The notes: a model not told the origin generated them from the sequence alone. A stretch of 64,000 nucleotides of DNA from Streptomyces sp. Root431 (GCF_001426585.1 NZ_LMEI01000008.1:414263-478262), one strand, 5' to 3'; numbered from the stretch's first letter, positions 42,861 through 52,125 are shown. Numbers and translations: made by a program.

Positions 42861-43589
42861 ATGGCTGTAGTCGTCGCGCTCGGCGCGTTCCTCATGACGC
42901 TCTTCGGCGGCTGGGTCGCCGGGCGCGTCACCGACCGCCGCCACCTCGTCCTCGGACTCGCCGGCGGACTCATGCTCGGCGTCGTCGGACTCGACCTCCT
43001 GCCGGAGGCCATGGAGGCCGCGGGGGAGAAGGTCTTCGGTGTTCCCGAGGCCCTGCTGCTCTTCGTCGGCGGCTTCCTCTTCGCCCACGTGGTGGAGCGG
43101 CTCCTCGCCGTCCGCCAGGCGGCACACGGGGTCGGGGCCGACGAGAGGGTCCCGCAGGTCGGCCTCACCGCGGCCGCCGCGATGGTCCTCCACAGCCTCA
43201 TGGACGGCGTCGCGCTCGGCGCCGCCTTCCAGGTCGGCGGCGGCATGGGCGCCACCGTCGCCCTCGCCGTCATCACCCACGACTTCGCCGACGGCTTCAA
43301 CACGTACACGATCACGAGCCTCTACGGGAACGCCCGCCGCAGGGCCATCGGCATGCTCGTCGCCGACGCCGTCGCCCCGATCGTCGGCGCGGCCTCCACC
43401 CTGCTGTTCACCCTTCCGGAGGAACTCCTCGGCAGCTATCTCGGCTTCTTCGGCGGCGCCCTGCTCTACCTGGCCGCCGCCGAGATCCTGCCCGAGGCCC
43501 ACCACGAACACCCCGCCCGCTCGACCCTGCTGTGCACGGTCGCGGGCGTGGCCTTCATCTGGCTCGTGGTGGGCGTCTCCGGAGGCTGA
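42861..43589 (+). CDS. ZIP-family divalent metal transporter
   Basis: 242-aa membrane protein with about seven to eight helices. The metal site HSLMDGVALGAA (about 111-122) and second site HDFADGFNTY (about 138-147) carry the His/Asp/Asn ligands of the ZIP family, and EILPEAHHEH lies near residue 215. It is embedded in the cobalamin cluster, so cobalt (or zinc) uptake is plausible. Start ATG 42861 is 25 bp from the divergent CobE-like frame. Its stop is 2 bp from the convergent cobB stop. Confidence 0.85.
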   Translation: MAVVVALGAFLMTLFGGWVAGRVTDRRHLVLGLAGGLMLGVVGLDLLPEAMEAAGEKVFGVPEALLLFVGGFLFAHVVERLLAVRQAAHGVGADERVPQVGLTAAAAMVLHSLMDGVALGAAFQVGGGMGATVALAVITHDFADGFNTYTITSLYGNARRRAIGMLVADAVAPIVGAASTLLFTLPEELLGSYLGFFGGALLYLAAAEILPEAHHEHPARSTLLCTVAGVAFIWLVVGVSGG

Positions 43590-43591
43590 TC

Positions 43592-45004
43592 TCACGCGCA
43601 GTGCTCCACGAAACGCGCGGCGGCCTCCGGGGACCCCGCCCAGTGGGTGTGGACGTAGCTGGCGTGCACCCCGCCCTGGACGAAGCCCTCGACTCGCCGC
43701 TCGGGCTGCCGCAGCCCCCAGGCGGCCAGCGCCCCGGCGCCCGGCTCGATCACGGTCCGGTGGAACTCGTGTCCCCGCATCCGCGCCCCGGCAGGGGCCA
43801 GCACACTGTCGTTCACGGCGACGGCGTCGCGGTACCCGAGAGTGAGCCGCTCCGACATCCGCGCGTCCGCGTCGAGCACCCCGCACATCGGCCGGCCGTC
43901 GAGGGAGCGCGCCAGATACAGCAGCCCGGCACACTCGGCCGCGATCGGCGCCCCGGCCGCCGCGAGCTCGGCGACGGCCTTCCGCAAGGGCTCGTTGGCG
44001 GACAGCTCGGCGCCGTACATCTCGGGGAACCCGCCACCTATGACGAGCCCGGAGGTCCCCTCGGGCAGCGCTTCGTCCCGAAGCGGATCAAACGTCACGA
44101 CCTCGGCGCCGGCAGCAGTCAACAACTCGGCATGCTCGGCATACGAGAACGTGAACGCAGCCCCGCCGGCGACCGCCACCCTAGGTGTGGGCATACGTTT
44201 CGCCGGGGCTGGGGGCACCTCCCAGGCGGAGCTCCGGGGGAGGTTGGGCACACCGGAACCACCGGAGTGCAGCCGCCCCGCCACCTCAGGCACCCACGGC
44301 TCGGCGCGCAGTTCCGGCGCCGACCGAGCAAGTGCCAGCAGCCCCTCCATGTCGCACCCGGCAAGCACCTGCTCCGCCTGCGCCGCGACAGCGGACACCG
44401 CAGCCGCCTGCCGCTCGGCAACGGGCACAAGGCCCAAGTGCCGCGAAGGCGTCGCCACGGCAGGCGCCCGCCGCAGCACGCCGAGCACCGGCACCCCCGA
44501 CTCCCCCAGCGCCTCCCGCAGCAAATGCTCGTGCCGGTCCGTCGCGACCTTGTTCAGGATCACGCCCCCGATCCGCACCTCCGGATCCCAGGACGCGAAC
44601 CCGTGCACGAGCGCCGCAACCGACCGCGACTGCGACGACGCGTCCACGACGAGCACCACCGGCGCCTTGAGCAGCTTCGCCACCTGCGCGGTGGACGCCA
44701 GCTCGCCCTGGTCGGCGGCTCCGTCGTACAGGCCCATGACCCCCTCGACCACGGCCAGGTCGCAGCCGCGCGCCCCGTGCTCGAAGAGCGGCGCGATCAG
44801 CCCCGTACCGCACATGTACGCGTCGAGGTTGCGGCCCGGGCGGCCGGTGGCGAGGGCGTGGTAGCCCGGGTCGATGTAGTCGGGCCCGACCTTGTGCGGG
44901 GACACGGCCAGACCACGGCCCGCGAACGCGGCCATGAGGCCGGTCGCGACCGTGGTCTTGCCCGCGCCCGAGGAGGGCGCGGCGATGACGAGACGTGCTA
45001 CCAC
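43592..45004 (-). CDS. cobB: Cobyrinate a,c-diamide synthase
   Basis: 470-aa glutamine-dependent amidase that amidates the a and c side chains of (hydrogeno)byrinate. It has the ATP-binding P-loop APSSGAGKTT (9-18), KVGPDYIDPGYH, and a C-terminal class I GATase-like domain with nucleophile Cys in AAECAGLLYL and the late His. GTG 45004 overlaps the cobO stop. A low-complexity insertion (VPNLPRSSAWEVPPAP, about 247-262) between the domains is encoded by a palindromic element. Last gene of the riboswitch operon. Confidence 0.93.
   Translation of the reverse strand: MVARLVIAAPSSGAGKTTVATGLMAAFAGRGLAVSPHKVGPDYIDPGYHALATGRPGRNLDAYMCGTGLIAPLFEHGARGCDLAVVEGVMGLYDGAADQGELASTAQVAKLLKAPVVLVVDASSQSRSVAALVHGFASWDPEVRIGGVILNKVATDRHEHLLREALGESGVPVLGVLRRAPAVATPSRHLGLVPVAERQAAAVSAVAAQAEQVLAGCDMEGLLALARSAPELRAEPWVPEVAGRLHSGGSGVPNLPRSSAWEVPPAPAKRMPTPRVAVAGGAAFTFSYAEHAELLTAAGAEVVTFDPLRDEALPEGTSGLVIGGGFPEMYGAELSANEPLRKAVAELAAAGAPIAAECAGLLYLARSLDGRPMCGVLDADARMSERLTLGYRDAVAVNDSVLAPAGARMRGHEFHRTVIEPGAGALAAWGLRQPERRVEGFVQGGVHASYVHTHWAGSPEAAARFVEHCA
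44207..44250. repeat. Palindromic repeat element inserted in the cobB interdomain linker
   Basis: GGGGGCACCTCCC, then an inner GGAGCTCC (44228-44235), then GGGGGAGGT: the outer arms ACCTCCC (44217-44223) and GGGAGGT (44238-44244) pair. This looks like the small dispersed 'LPR-S-A--VPP'-encoding hairpin elements common in Streptomyces genomes. It is in frame and adds about 15 residues to a tolerant linker. Confidence 0.65.
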
Positions 45005-45606
45005 TCGATGCCCCGCTGGCCCTTCTGACCGGCGTCCATCGGGTGCTTGACCTTGGACATGTCGGTGACGAGATCGGCGAAGTCGACCAGCTCGTGCGGC
45101 GCGTTGCGCCCGGTGATGACGACGTGCTGGTGACCGGGACGGTCGCGGAGCACCTCGACGACCTCCTTGGTGTCGATCCAGCCCCAGTGCAGGAGGTAGG
45201 CGAACTCGTCGAGGACGTAGAACTTGTACTTCTCCTCGGCGAGGTCCCGCTTGACCTGCTCCCAGCCCTCGCGGGCCTTGTCCTCGTGGGACTGCTCGCC
45301 CTCGGCGACCTCGCGCTGGATCCAGGACCAGCCCTCGCCCATCTTGTTCCAGGTGACCGTGCCGCCCTTGCCGGTCTCGCCGAGCGCCTTGAGGGCGTTC
45401 TCCTCGCCGACCTTCCACTTGGCGGACTTGACGAACTGGAACACCCCGATCGGCCAGCCCTGGTTCCAGGCGCGCAGCGCCATGCCGAAGGCGGCGGTCG
45501 ACTTCCCCTTGCCGACGCCCGTGTGCACCATCACGAGTGCCCGGTTGCGGCGCTGGCGGGTGGTGAGACCGTCGTCGGGCACGGCGGTCGGCTGTCCCTG
45601 CGGCAT
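44998..45606 (-). CDS. cobO: Corrinoid adenosyltransferase
   Basis: 202-aa CobA/CobO-type ATP:cob(I)alamin adenosyltransferase. It has the P-loop TGVGKGKST (29-37), FQFVKSAKWKVGEENAL, YVLDEFAYLLHWGW (Walker B, about 129-142) and VVITGRNAP. It transfers the 5'-deoxyadenosyl group to reduced corrinoid. Start ATG overlaps the chelatase stop (TAATG), and its stop overlaps cobB, so the three are coupled. Confidence 0.96.
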   Translation of the reverse strand: MPQGQPTAVPDDGLTTRQRRNRALVMVHTGVGKGKSTAAFGMALRAWNQGWPIGVFQFVKSAKWKVGEENALKALGETGKGGTVTWNKMGEGWSWIQREVAEGEQSHEDKAREGWEQVKRDLAEEKYKFYVLDEFAYLLHWGWIDTKEVVEVLRDRPGHQHVVITGRNAPHELVDFADLVTDMSKVKHPMDAGQKGQRGIEW

Positions 45607-47681
45607 TAAGCGGCCCTCCTGGTTGTCTGTTCTGCCTGTACGTCCCTGACGAGGCCGGCGATCGAGTCGGCCCGCAGTTCGTCCAAGGTGACGGCGGTGC
45701 CGCCGAGTTCGCGTGCGAGGCTCCCGGCGAGCCCGAGCCGCACCGGCCCGGTCTCGCAGTCCACGACCACGCTCGCCGTGCCCTCGGCGGCGTGCAGCTG
45801 CGCCGCCCGGGCGGCCAGCGCCACCGGGTCGGCGCCGCCGCCGGTCGCCCGGCCGTCGGTCACGACCACGAGCAGCGGGCGGCGCGAGGGGTCCCGCAGC
45901 CGCTCGATCCGCAGGACGTCATGGGCCTTGAGGAGCCCGGCCGACAGCGGCGTACGGCCGCCGGTCGGGAGCTGTTCGAGGCGTGCGGCGGCGGCGTCCA
46001 CGGACGAGGTCGGCGGCAGCGCGAGCTCGGCGGTGCGGCCCCGGAAGGTGATCAGGCCGACCTTGTCGCGCCGCTGGTAGGCGTCGAGGAGCAGGGAGAG
46101 GACCGCGCCCTTGACGGCGCTCATCCGCTGCCGGGCCGCCATCGAGCCGGAGGCGTCCACGGCGAAGAGCACGAGGTTGCCCTCGCGCCCCTCACGGGTC
46201 GCCTGCCGCAGGTCGTCCCGGCGGACGACGAGCCCGGGACCGGTCCGCCCGCGCGCCCGCTGGTGCGGGGCGGCGGCCTGCACGGTCGCCGCGAGGTGCA
46301 GCTTGGTCAGCGCGCCCCGGGGCCGGGTGGCTCCGGTGGTGCGGCCGTGTTCGGTACGGGCCCGGGAGCGGCGCCCTGCGGCGCCCTGGCCGAGGCCGGG
46401 CACGCTCAGCATCTTCGTACGGAAGGGCTCGGCGGCCTGGACGGCCGCGCGCTCGCCGGCGCCGGGGCCCTGCGCCTGCGGGGCGGGGGCCGGGGCCGGC
46501 GCCTCGGCGGGGGTCTCCTCCGGGACACCGTCGGTCTCGGGGGCCGGGCCCTCGCCCTGGGGCGGGATGCCGCCGCCAGGACCGCCGCCGTCGGGACCGC
46601 CGTCACCGGGACCGCCGTCACCCGGGCCGTCCGGCTCGGGGTCCTCGTCGGGGTCCGGCTGCGGCTCCTCGCCCTTGAACTGCTCCAGGGTCTCGTCGAG
46701 CTTGTCCTCGTCGAGGCCCGGCGCGTCGAAGGGGTTGCGCCGACGGCGGTGGGGGAGGGCGAGGAGCGCGGCCTGCCGCACGTCCTCGGAGGTGACCTCC
46801 GTCCGCCCTGCCCAGGCGGCGAGGGCCGTCGCGGCCCGCGCCATGACGATGTCGGCGCGCATGCCGTCGACCTCGAACGCGGCGCAGGTCGCGGCGATCT
46901 GGAGCAGCGCGGCGTCGCCGAGGACCACCTTCGGCAGCAGGGTGCGGGCGGCGACGATCCGGTCGCGCAGCGCCGTCTCCTCGTCCGCCCAGAGGGCGGC
47001 GAACACGGCCGGGTCGTCCTCGAAGGCGAGCCGCCGGCGGACGACCTCCACGCGCTGCTCGGGCACGCGGGAGGCGGCGACCTCCACGGTCAGCCCGAAC
47101 CGGTCGAGCAACTGCGGCCGCAGCTCGCCCTCTTCGGGGTTCATCGTCCCGACGAGCAGGAACCGCGCGGCATGGCGTACGGAGACGCCCTCGCGCTCGA
47201 CGTGCGAGGCGCCCATCGCGGCGGCGTCGAGCAGGTGGTCGATCAGGTGATCGCTCAGCAGGTTGACCTCGTCGACGTACAGGATGCCCCGGTGGGCCGC
47301 CGCGAGGAGTCCCGGCTCGAAGGCCTTCACGCCCTCGGAGAGCGCCTTCTCGATGTCGAGCGAGCCGACGAGCCGGTCCTCGGAGGCACCGACGGGCAAC
47401 TCGACCATCCGCGCGGCGCGTTCGGCCCCGGGGGCGTCGGCGTGCGGCCCGTCCGGGCAGCCGGGGTCGGGCGAGACGGGATCGCAGCTGAACCGGCAGC
47501 CCGCCACCACCGGCACCACCGGCAGCAGATCGGCGAGCGCCCGGACGGCCGTGGACTTGGCGGTCCCCTTCTCGCCCCGGACGAGCACACCGCCCACCGC
47601 CGGACTCACCGCGTTCAGCAGCAGCGCGAGCCGCAGATCGTCCATGCCGACGACGGCGGTGAACGGATACCGGGTGCTCAT
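45606..47681 (-). CDS. Putative cobaltochelatase subunit, ChlI-ChlD (AAA+ and VWA) fusion
   Basis: 691-aa protein: an AAA+ ATPase (about 1-345; Walker A GEKGTAKST 36-44, Walker B in GILYVDEVNLLSDH), an acidic Pro-rich linker (about 335-400), and a C-terminal von Willebrand A domain (about 490-690; MIDAS DASGSMAARQRM). It is a magnesium-chelatase I/D-like protein that in actinobacteria partners a CobN-type large subunit to insert cobalt. No cobN is visible here. It sits 91 bp after cobQ, then overlaps cobO. Confidence 0.9.
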   Translation of the reverse strand: MSTRYPFTAVVGMDDLRLALLLNAVSPAVGGVLVRGEKGTAKSTAVRALADLLPVVPVVAGCRFSCDPVSPDPGCPDGPHADAPGAERAARMVELPVGASEDRLVGSLDIEKALSEGVKAFEPGLLAAAHRGILYVDEVNLLSDHLIDHLLDAAAMGASHVEREGVSVRHAARFLLVGTMNPEEGELRPQLLDRFGLTVEVAASRVPEQRVEVVRRRLAFEDDPAVFAALWADEETALRDRIVAARTLLPKVVLGDAALLQIAATCAAFEVDGMRADIVMARAATALAAWAGRTEVTSEDVRQAALLALPHRRRRNPFDAPGLDEDKLDETLEQFKGEEPQPDPDEDPEPDGPGDGGPGDGGPDGGGPGGGIPPQGEGPAPETDGVPEETPAEAPAPAPAPQAQGPGAGERAAVQAAEPFRTKMLSVPGLGQGAAGRRSRARTEHGRTTGATRPRGALTKLHLAATVQAAAPHQRARGRTGPGLVVRRDDLRQATREGREGNLVLFAVDASGSMAARQRMSAVKGAVLSLLLDAYQRRDKVGLITFRGRTAELALPPTSSVDAAAARLEQLPTGGRTPLSAGLLKAHDVLRIERLRDPSRRPLLVVVTDGRATGGGADPVALAARAAQLHAAEGTASVVVDCETGPVRLGLAGSLARELGGTAVTLDELRADSIAGLVRDVQAEQTTRRAA

Positions 47682-47772
47682 CGGGTGGTCCTTTCCTCAA
47701 GTTCGGTCAGCTGATGGGGGTGGGGCCGCCCGACGGCCGCGGACGCGGTACGGCCCAGGCCCTCGCGCCCCG

Positions 47773-49281
47773 TCACGGCGCACCCGGCGGTACGAACGGC
47801 AGCCCCGCCGGGGCGCCCTCCTCGATGAGCCGCAGCAGCGCGTCCGTGTCCGCGTGTTCCTCGATCAGGTCGCCGAGCCGGTCGAGCTGCTCTTCCCGCA
47901 GCGTGCCGAAGGACGTGTCCGGGGCCGGTACGAACCGGCGCCCCGCCGCCGCCGCGACCTCCCGCAGGAACGCCCGGCGGAAGCCGTCGCTCTCCAGCGA
48001 GCCGTGCCAGTGGGTGCCCCACACGGCGCCGACCCGGCAGCCGTCCAGGAACGGTTCGCCCCCGTCGACGGAGGCGACGCCGTGGTGGATCTCGTACCCC
48101 TCGACCCGCTCCCCGAGCGCCTCGCCGACCGGCCGCGCCAGGGTCTTCTCGGGCGCGAACCGCACCCGTACGGGCAGCAGCCCGAGCCCGTCGACGGTCC
48201 CGGCCTTCGACTCGACCTCGTCCTCGATCCGCTCGCCGAGCGCCTGGAAGCCGCCGCAGATCCCGAGGACCGGCCGCCCCTCGGCAGCGCGGCGGGCCAG
48301 CTCGTCCGCGAGCCCCCGCTCCCGCAGCCACGCGAGCGCCTTCACCGTCCCCCGGGTGCCGGGCACGACGACGAGGTCGGCGTCGACGAGCTCCTCGGGC
48401 CGGTCCACGAACCGGACGACGACGCCCGGCTCGGCGGCCAGCGCGTCGACGTCCGTGAAGTTCGACATCAGCGGTACGGCGCAGACGGCGACCCGCAGCA
48501 CGTCGGCGCCGACCGGCGGCGCGACGACGGACTCGCGGACGGTGCCCCGCATCGAGACCCGGAGCCCGTCCTCCTCGTCGATGCCGAGCCCGTGCGCGTA
48601 CGGCAGGACGCCGAAGGTCCGCCGCCCGGTCAGCCCGTGCAGCATGTCGAGGCCGGGTTCGAGCAGCGTCACGTCACCCCGGAACTTGTTCACGAGGTAT
48701 CCGGCGACGAGCGACTGGTCCTCGGGGCTCAACAGCGCCGTCGTCCCGAAGAACTGGGCGAAGACCCCGCCCCGGTCGATGTCGCCGACCACGACCACGG
48801 GCAGCCGCGCGGCCCGCGCGATGCCCATGTTCACGATGTCGGTGCGCCGCAGGTTGATCTCGGCCGGGCTGCCCGCGCCCTCGCAGATCACGGCGTCGTA
48901 CGTGCCGCGGAGCTCCTCCAGGCAGGCCATCACCGGCTCGAAGAGCTCCTTCTGCCGCCCGCCGTGGTAGCCACGGGCGCTGAGCTCGCCCACAGGCTTG
49001 CCCATCAGGACGACCTGGCTGGAGCGGTCGCTGCCGGGCTTGAGCAGCACCGGGTTCATGAGCGCGGTGGGCTCGACCCGGGCGGCCTGCGCCTGCATGG
49101 CCTGGGCCCGCCCGATCTCGGCGCCCTCGCGGGTCACGAAGGAGTTGAGGGACATGTTCTGTCCCTTGAACGGCGCCACCTTCAGGCCCTTGCGGACCAG
49201 CCAGCGGCAGATGCCGGCCGTCACGACGCTCTTGCCGGCGTCGGACGTGGTCCCGGCGACCAGCAGCCCCCCACCCCTCAT
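47773..49281 (-). CDS. cobQ: Cobyric acid synthase
   Basis: 502-aa glutamine-hydrolysing enzyme that amidates the b, d, e and g side chains of adenosylcobyrinic a,c-diamide. P-loop GTTSDAGKS (10-18), KGQNMSLNSFVT, VGDIDRGGVFA, and a GATase domain with nucleophile Cys in ILGICGGFQALG and His in GYEIHHGV. ATG 49281 overlaps the cobD stop (ATGA). Confidence 0.96.
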   Translation of the reverse strand: MRGGGLLVAGTTSDAGKSVVTAGICRWLVRKGLKVAPFKGQNMSLNSFVTREGAEIGRAQAMQAQAARVEPTALMNPVLLKPGSDRSSQVVLMGKPVGELSARGYHGGRQKELFEPVMACLEELRGTYDAVICEGAGSPAEINLRRTDIVNMGIARAARLPVVVVGDIDRGGVFAQFFGTTALLSPEDQSLVAGYLVNKFRGDVTLLEPGLDMLHGLTGRRTFGVLPYAHGLGIDEEDGLRVSMRGTVRESVVAPPVGADVLRVAVCAVPLMSNFTDVDALAAEPGVVVRFVDRPEELVDADLVVVPGTRGTVKALAWLRERGLADELARRAAEGRPVLGICGGFQALGERIEDEVESKAGTVDGLGLLPVRVRFAPEKTLARPVGEALGERVEGYEIHHGVASVDGGEPFLDGCRVGAVWGTHWHGSLESDGFRRAFLREVAAAAGRRFVPAPDTSFGTLREEQLDRLGDLIEEHADTDALLRLIEEGAPAGLPFVPPGAP

Positions 49282-50261
49282 GCGTTCCTCCGCTTCGCGC
49301 TCTTCACGGCACCGATGATCATGCGGCCGCCGACACAGGCGGCCAGGGTCAGTGCGGTCACCCGGCGTGACAGCCGGACCGCCCGGTCGATGTCGGCGAC
49401 CTCGACGGGCCGCCCTTCCCCGTTGAGCACGGGCCGGTGCTCGACCCGCCCGCCGTACGAGAGGGTCCCCCCGAGCCGTACGCCGAGGGCGCCCGCGAAG
49501 GAGGCCTCGACGGGCCCCGCGTTGGGGCTCGGATGCCGGTCCGCGTCCGCCCGCCAGGCCCGTACGGCCCCGCGCGGATCGCCCCCGGCGAGCGTCGCGG
49601 CCACGGCCGTCAGCCGGGCTCCGGGCCAGCCGGCCACGTCGTCGAGGCGGGCCGATGCCCAGCCGAAGCGGCGGTGGCGCGGGGACTTGTGGCCGACCAT
49701 CGCGTCGAGGGTGTTGACGGCCCGGAAGGCGACGAGGCCCGGCACGCCCGCGACGGCGCCCCAGAAGAGGGCGCCGACGACGGCGTCGGAGGTGTTCTCG
49801 GCGACGGACTCGACGACCGCGCGGGCCATCGCGGGACCGTCCAGGGACTGCGGGTCGCGCCCGCACAGGTGGGGGAGCCGCTCCCGGGCGACCTCCAGGT
49901 CCCCGACGGCGAGCGCCCCGCCGATCGCGCGGGCCTCGCGGCCCAGGGTCGTACCCCCGACGACGGCCCAGACGGAGGCGGCGGTCAGCGCCACGGCGGC
50001 CGCCGGCCGGTCCCGGACGGCCCGGGCGGCGAGCGCCCCGAGGGCGGCGGTGGAGCCGGCGCAGACGGCGGTGTGCAGGGCGCCCCAGCCGCGGTGGTCG
50101 TGGTGGAGGCGCGCCTCGACCGCGGCGGCCGCCCGGCCGAAGGCGGCGACGGGGTGTCCGCGGCGGGGATCGCCGACGAGCCGGTCGACGGCGAGCCCGA
50201 GGGCCGCGCCGTAGGCGAAGCCGTCCGGGGAAAGACGGCTGGTTCTGATGCGGCCGGGCAT
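49278..50261 (-). CDS. cobD: Adenosylcobinamide-phosphate synthase
   Basis: 327-aa membrane protein (CobD/CbiB) that attaches aminopropanol or its phosphate to adenosylcobyric acid. Motifs are LAVDRLVGDPRRGHPVAAFGR, AVVESVAENTSDAVVGALFW, RAVNTLDAMVGHKS, RFGWASARLDDVAGWPGAR and PNAGPVEASFAGALGVRLGG. ATG 50261 is preferred because GAGG lies 9 nt upstream. First gene after the B12 riboswitch. Confidence 0.96.
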   Translation of the reverse strand: MPGRIRTSRLSPDGFAYGAALGLAVDRLVGDPRRGHPVAAFGRAAAAVEARLHHDHRGWGALHTAVCAGSTAALGALAARAVRDRPAAAVALTAASVWAVVGGTTLGREARAIGGALAVGDLEVARERLPHLCGRDPQSLDGPAMARAVVESVAENTSDAVVGALFWGAVAGVPGLVAFRAVNTLDAMVGHKSPRHRRFGWASARLDDVAGWPGARLTAVAATLAGGDPRGAVRAWRADADRHPSPNAGPVEASFAGALGVRLGGTLSYGGRVEHRPVLNGEGRPVEVADIDRAVRLSRRVTALTLAACVGGRMIIGAVKSAKRRNA

Positions 50262-50294
50262 GGCGCAGGTCCTCACTCAGGGTCCGCGCCCTGG

Positions 50295-50430
50295 ATCGAC
50301 GTGACCGGCGGCGAGAGTTCCTGACTCCCGGACCCGTGGGATCCGGTCACAGTGGCGGGACCGCGCCGGATTCGCACCGGACTTCCTCTGCTGCCGCCGT
50401 AATGGCCTCGGCAGTCCACCACGGCCCGCG
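50295..50430 (-). ncRNA. Cobalamin (B12) riboswitch
   Basis: On the minus strand the core reads GGAAGTCCGGTGCGAATCCG, then the B12 box CCCGCCACTGT (50349-50359), then a 3' part with GAGTCAGGAACTC. It lies directly upstream of cobD. Binding of adenosylcobalamin should shut off the cobD-cobQ-chelatase-cobO-cobB operon. Outer boundaries are approximate. Confidence 0.92.
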
Positions 50431-50500
50431 AACACCCGTCAACTCACCCTTGACCTGCGGCAGGTCACTGTGCGAAGCACCACAAACACGGACCACGCAC

Positions 50501-50550
50501 ACGGCGGCCGGGCGGCCCGCACCCGAAGGTGCGGACCGCCCGGCCGCCGT
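50501..50550 (-). terminator. Very strong hairpin terminator of the phosphate-transport operon
   Basis: Stem of about 23 bp (50501-50523 with 50528-50550) with one mismatch and a CGAA tetraloop, starting 22 bp past the stop of the 73-aa gene and before the riboswitch region. Confidence 0.9.
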
Positions 50551-50572
50551 ACCGAGGCGTGAAAGTGGACCG

Positions 50573-50794
50573 TCAGACGACGATCAGATAGATGCCGTAC
50601 GCCACGGCCGCGACGCACAGGGCGAAGCAGGCGTAGGCGCCGGTCCGGGCCATCGTGGCCGAGCCGCCCTGGGCGGCGGCCTGCTCCTGCTTGGAGAGGC
50701 CGATGATGCCGAGGGTGAAGAGGCCCACGAGGGCGACGGTCGCCACGAGGCTGACTCCGAAGACGGAGCCGAGAGCTGCCCAGTCGATCTTCAT
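50573..50794 (-). CDS. Small two-helix membrane protein downstream of pitH
   Basis: 73-aa protein with two transmembrane helices (about 12-33 and 49-72) joined by a short polar loop (SKQEQAAAQGG). It starts 12 bp after the Pit transporter stop with AAGGAA upstream, so it is co-transcribed. It is likely an accessory protein of the transporter; the role is unknown. Confidence 0.85.
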   Translation of the reverse strand: MKIDWAALGSVFGVSLVATVALVGLFTLGIIGLSKQEQAAAQGGSATMARTGAYACFALCVAAVAYGIYLIVV

Positions 50795-50806
50795 GTCGTT
50801 GGTTCC

Positions 50807-52078
50807 TTACACCGCTGCGGCGGGGGCCGGGGGAGCGGCCGGGTCCGTGGGAACCGGCGACGGGATGGTGGTCTTGAGGTCCTCGTCCGCGACGGCGGCG
50901 ACGGAGCCGGCCGGCGGCGGGGTGACGGCCGCGATGGCGGTGGTCACGACGCCCGCGGGCTCGGAGTCGCCGTCGATGTCGTCGTCGGTGACGTTGTTGT
51001 GGTCGACCGGCTTGCGGCGGGACAGCGACCAGATGACGCCCGAGCCGGAGACCAGGAGGACCGCGACGGCGGCGATGCCCCAGGGGCCCTGCTTGGTGAG
51101 GAACTCGGCACCGGCGCCGACGACGGCGGCGGCGGGCAGGGTCAGACCCCAGGCGACGAACATCCGGGTGGCGGTCGACCAGCGGACGACACCGCCCTTG
51201 CGGCCGAGGCCCGCACCCATCACGGCACCCGAGCAGGACTGGGTGGTGGAGAGGGAGAAGCCGAGGTGCGAGGAGGCGAGGATGACCGTGGCGGCGCTGG
51301 TCTGGGCGGCGAAGCCCTGCTGCGGCTGGAGGTCGGTCAGGCCCTTGCCCATGGTGCGGATGATGCGCCAGCCGCCGAGGTACGTGCCCAGCGCGATCGC
51401 GACGCCCGCGGCGACGATGACCCAGAGGGGCGGGTTGGAGCCGGGGGCGACGACACCCTGGGTGACCAGGGCGAGGGTGATGATGCCCATCGTCTTCTGG
51501 GCGTCGTTGGTGCCGTGGGCGAGGGAGACGAGACCGGCGGAGGCGATCTGGCCGACCCGGTAGCCCTTGGCGGTGTGCTTCGTGTCGGTGTTGGCGCCGA
51601 TCTTGTACGTCAGCCGGGTGGCCAGCATCGCGGCGAGGCCGGCGACGAGCGGCGCGGCGACGGCGGGGATGAGGACCTTGGTGACGATGGTGGGGCCGTT
51701 GACCGCGGACCAGCCGGCCGACATGACCGCGGCGCCGATGAGGCCGCCGAAGAGGGCGTGGGAGGAGCTGGACGGCAGGCCCAGGAGCCAGGTCAGCAGG
51801 TTCCACAGGATGGCGCCCACGAGCGCCGCGAAGATCACTTCTGTACGAATGCCCTCTTCGTTGATGATCCCGCCGGAGATCGTCTTGGCGACCTCCACGG
51901 ACAGGAACGCGCCGACGAGGTTCAGCACGGCGGACATGGCCACCGCCGTCTTGGGCTTCAGTGCACCGGTCGAGATGGTCGTGGCCATCGCGTTGGCGGT
52001 GTCGTGGAAACCGTTCGTGAAATCGAACACGAGAGCTGTCACGACCACAATGGCGAGCAGCAGCGTGATGTGTTCCAT
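50807..52078 (-). CDS. pitH: Low-affinity inorganic phosphate transporter (PitH2-type)
   Basis: 423-aa Pit/PiT-family permease with about 10-11 helices. The duplicated family signature is present as DFTNGFHDTANAMAT (about 19-33) and LAHGTNDAQKTMG (about 180-192), plus SSSSHALFGGLIG. The C-terminal tail (about 350-423) is polar and disordered. It imports metal-phosphate with protons. A PHO box lies 48 bp upstream of the start, and the gene matches my memory of PhoP-regulated pitH2 in S. coelicolor. Confidence 0.93.
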   Translation of the reverse strand: MEHITLLLAIVVVTALVFDFTNGFHDTANAMATTISTGALKPKTAVAMSAVLNLVGAFLSVEVAKTISGGIINEEGIRTEVIFAALVGAILWNLLTWLLGLPSSSSHALFGGLIGAAVMSAGWSAVNGPTIVTKVLIPAVAAPLVAGLAAMLATRLTYKIGANTDTKHTAKGYRVGQIASAGLVSLAHGTNDAQKTMGIITLALVTQGVVAPGSNPPLWVIVAAGVAIALGTYLGGWRIIRTMGKGLTDLQPQQGFAAQTSAATVILASSHLGFSLSTTQSCSGAVMGAGLGRKGGVVRWSTATRMFVAWGLTLPAAAVVGAGAEFLTKQGPWGIAAVAVLLVSGSGVIWSLSRRKPVDHNNVTDDDIDGDSEPAGVVTTAIAAVTPPPAGSVAAVADEDLKTTIPSPVPTDPAAPPAPAAAV

Positions 52079-52125
52079 TTACCCAGGCAATCGTTTGACG
52101 TCAGTGGCTCGACGAACGTAGGCAA

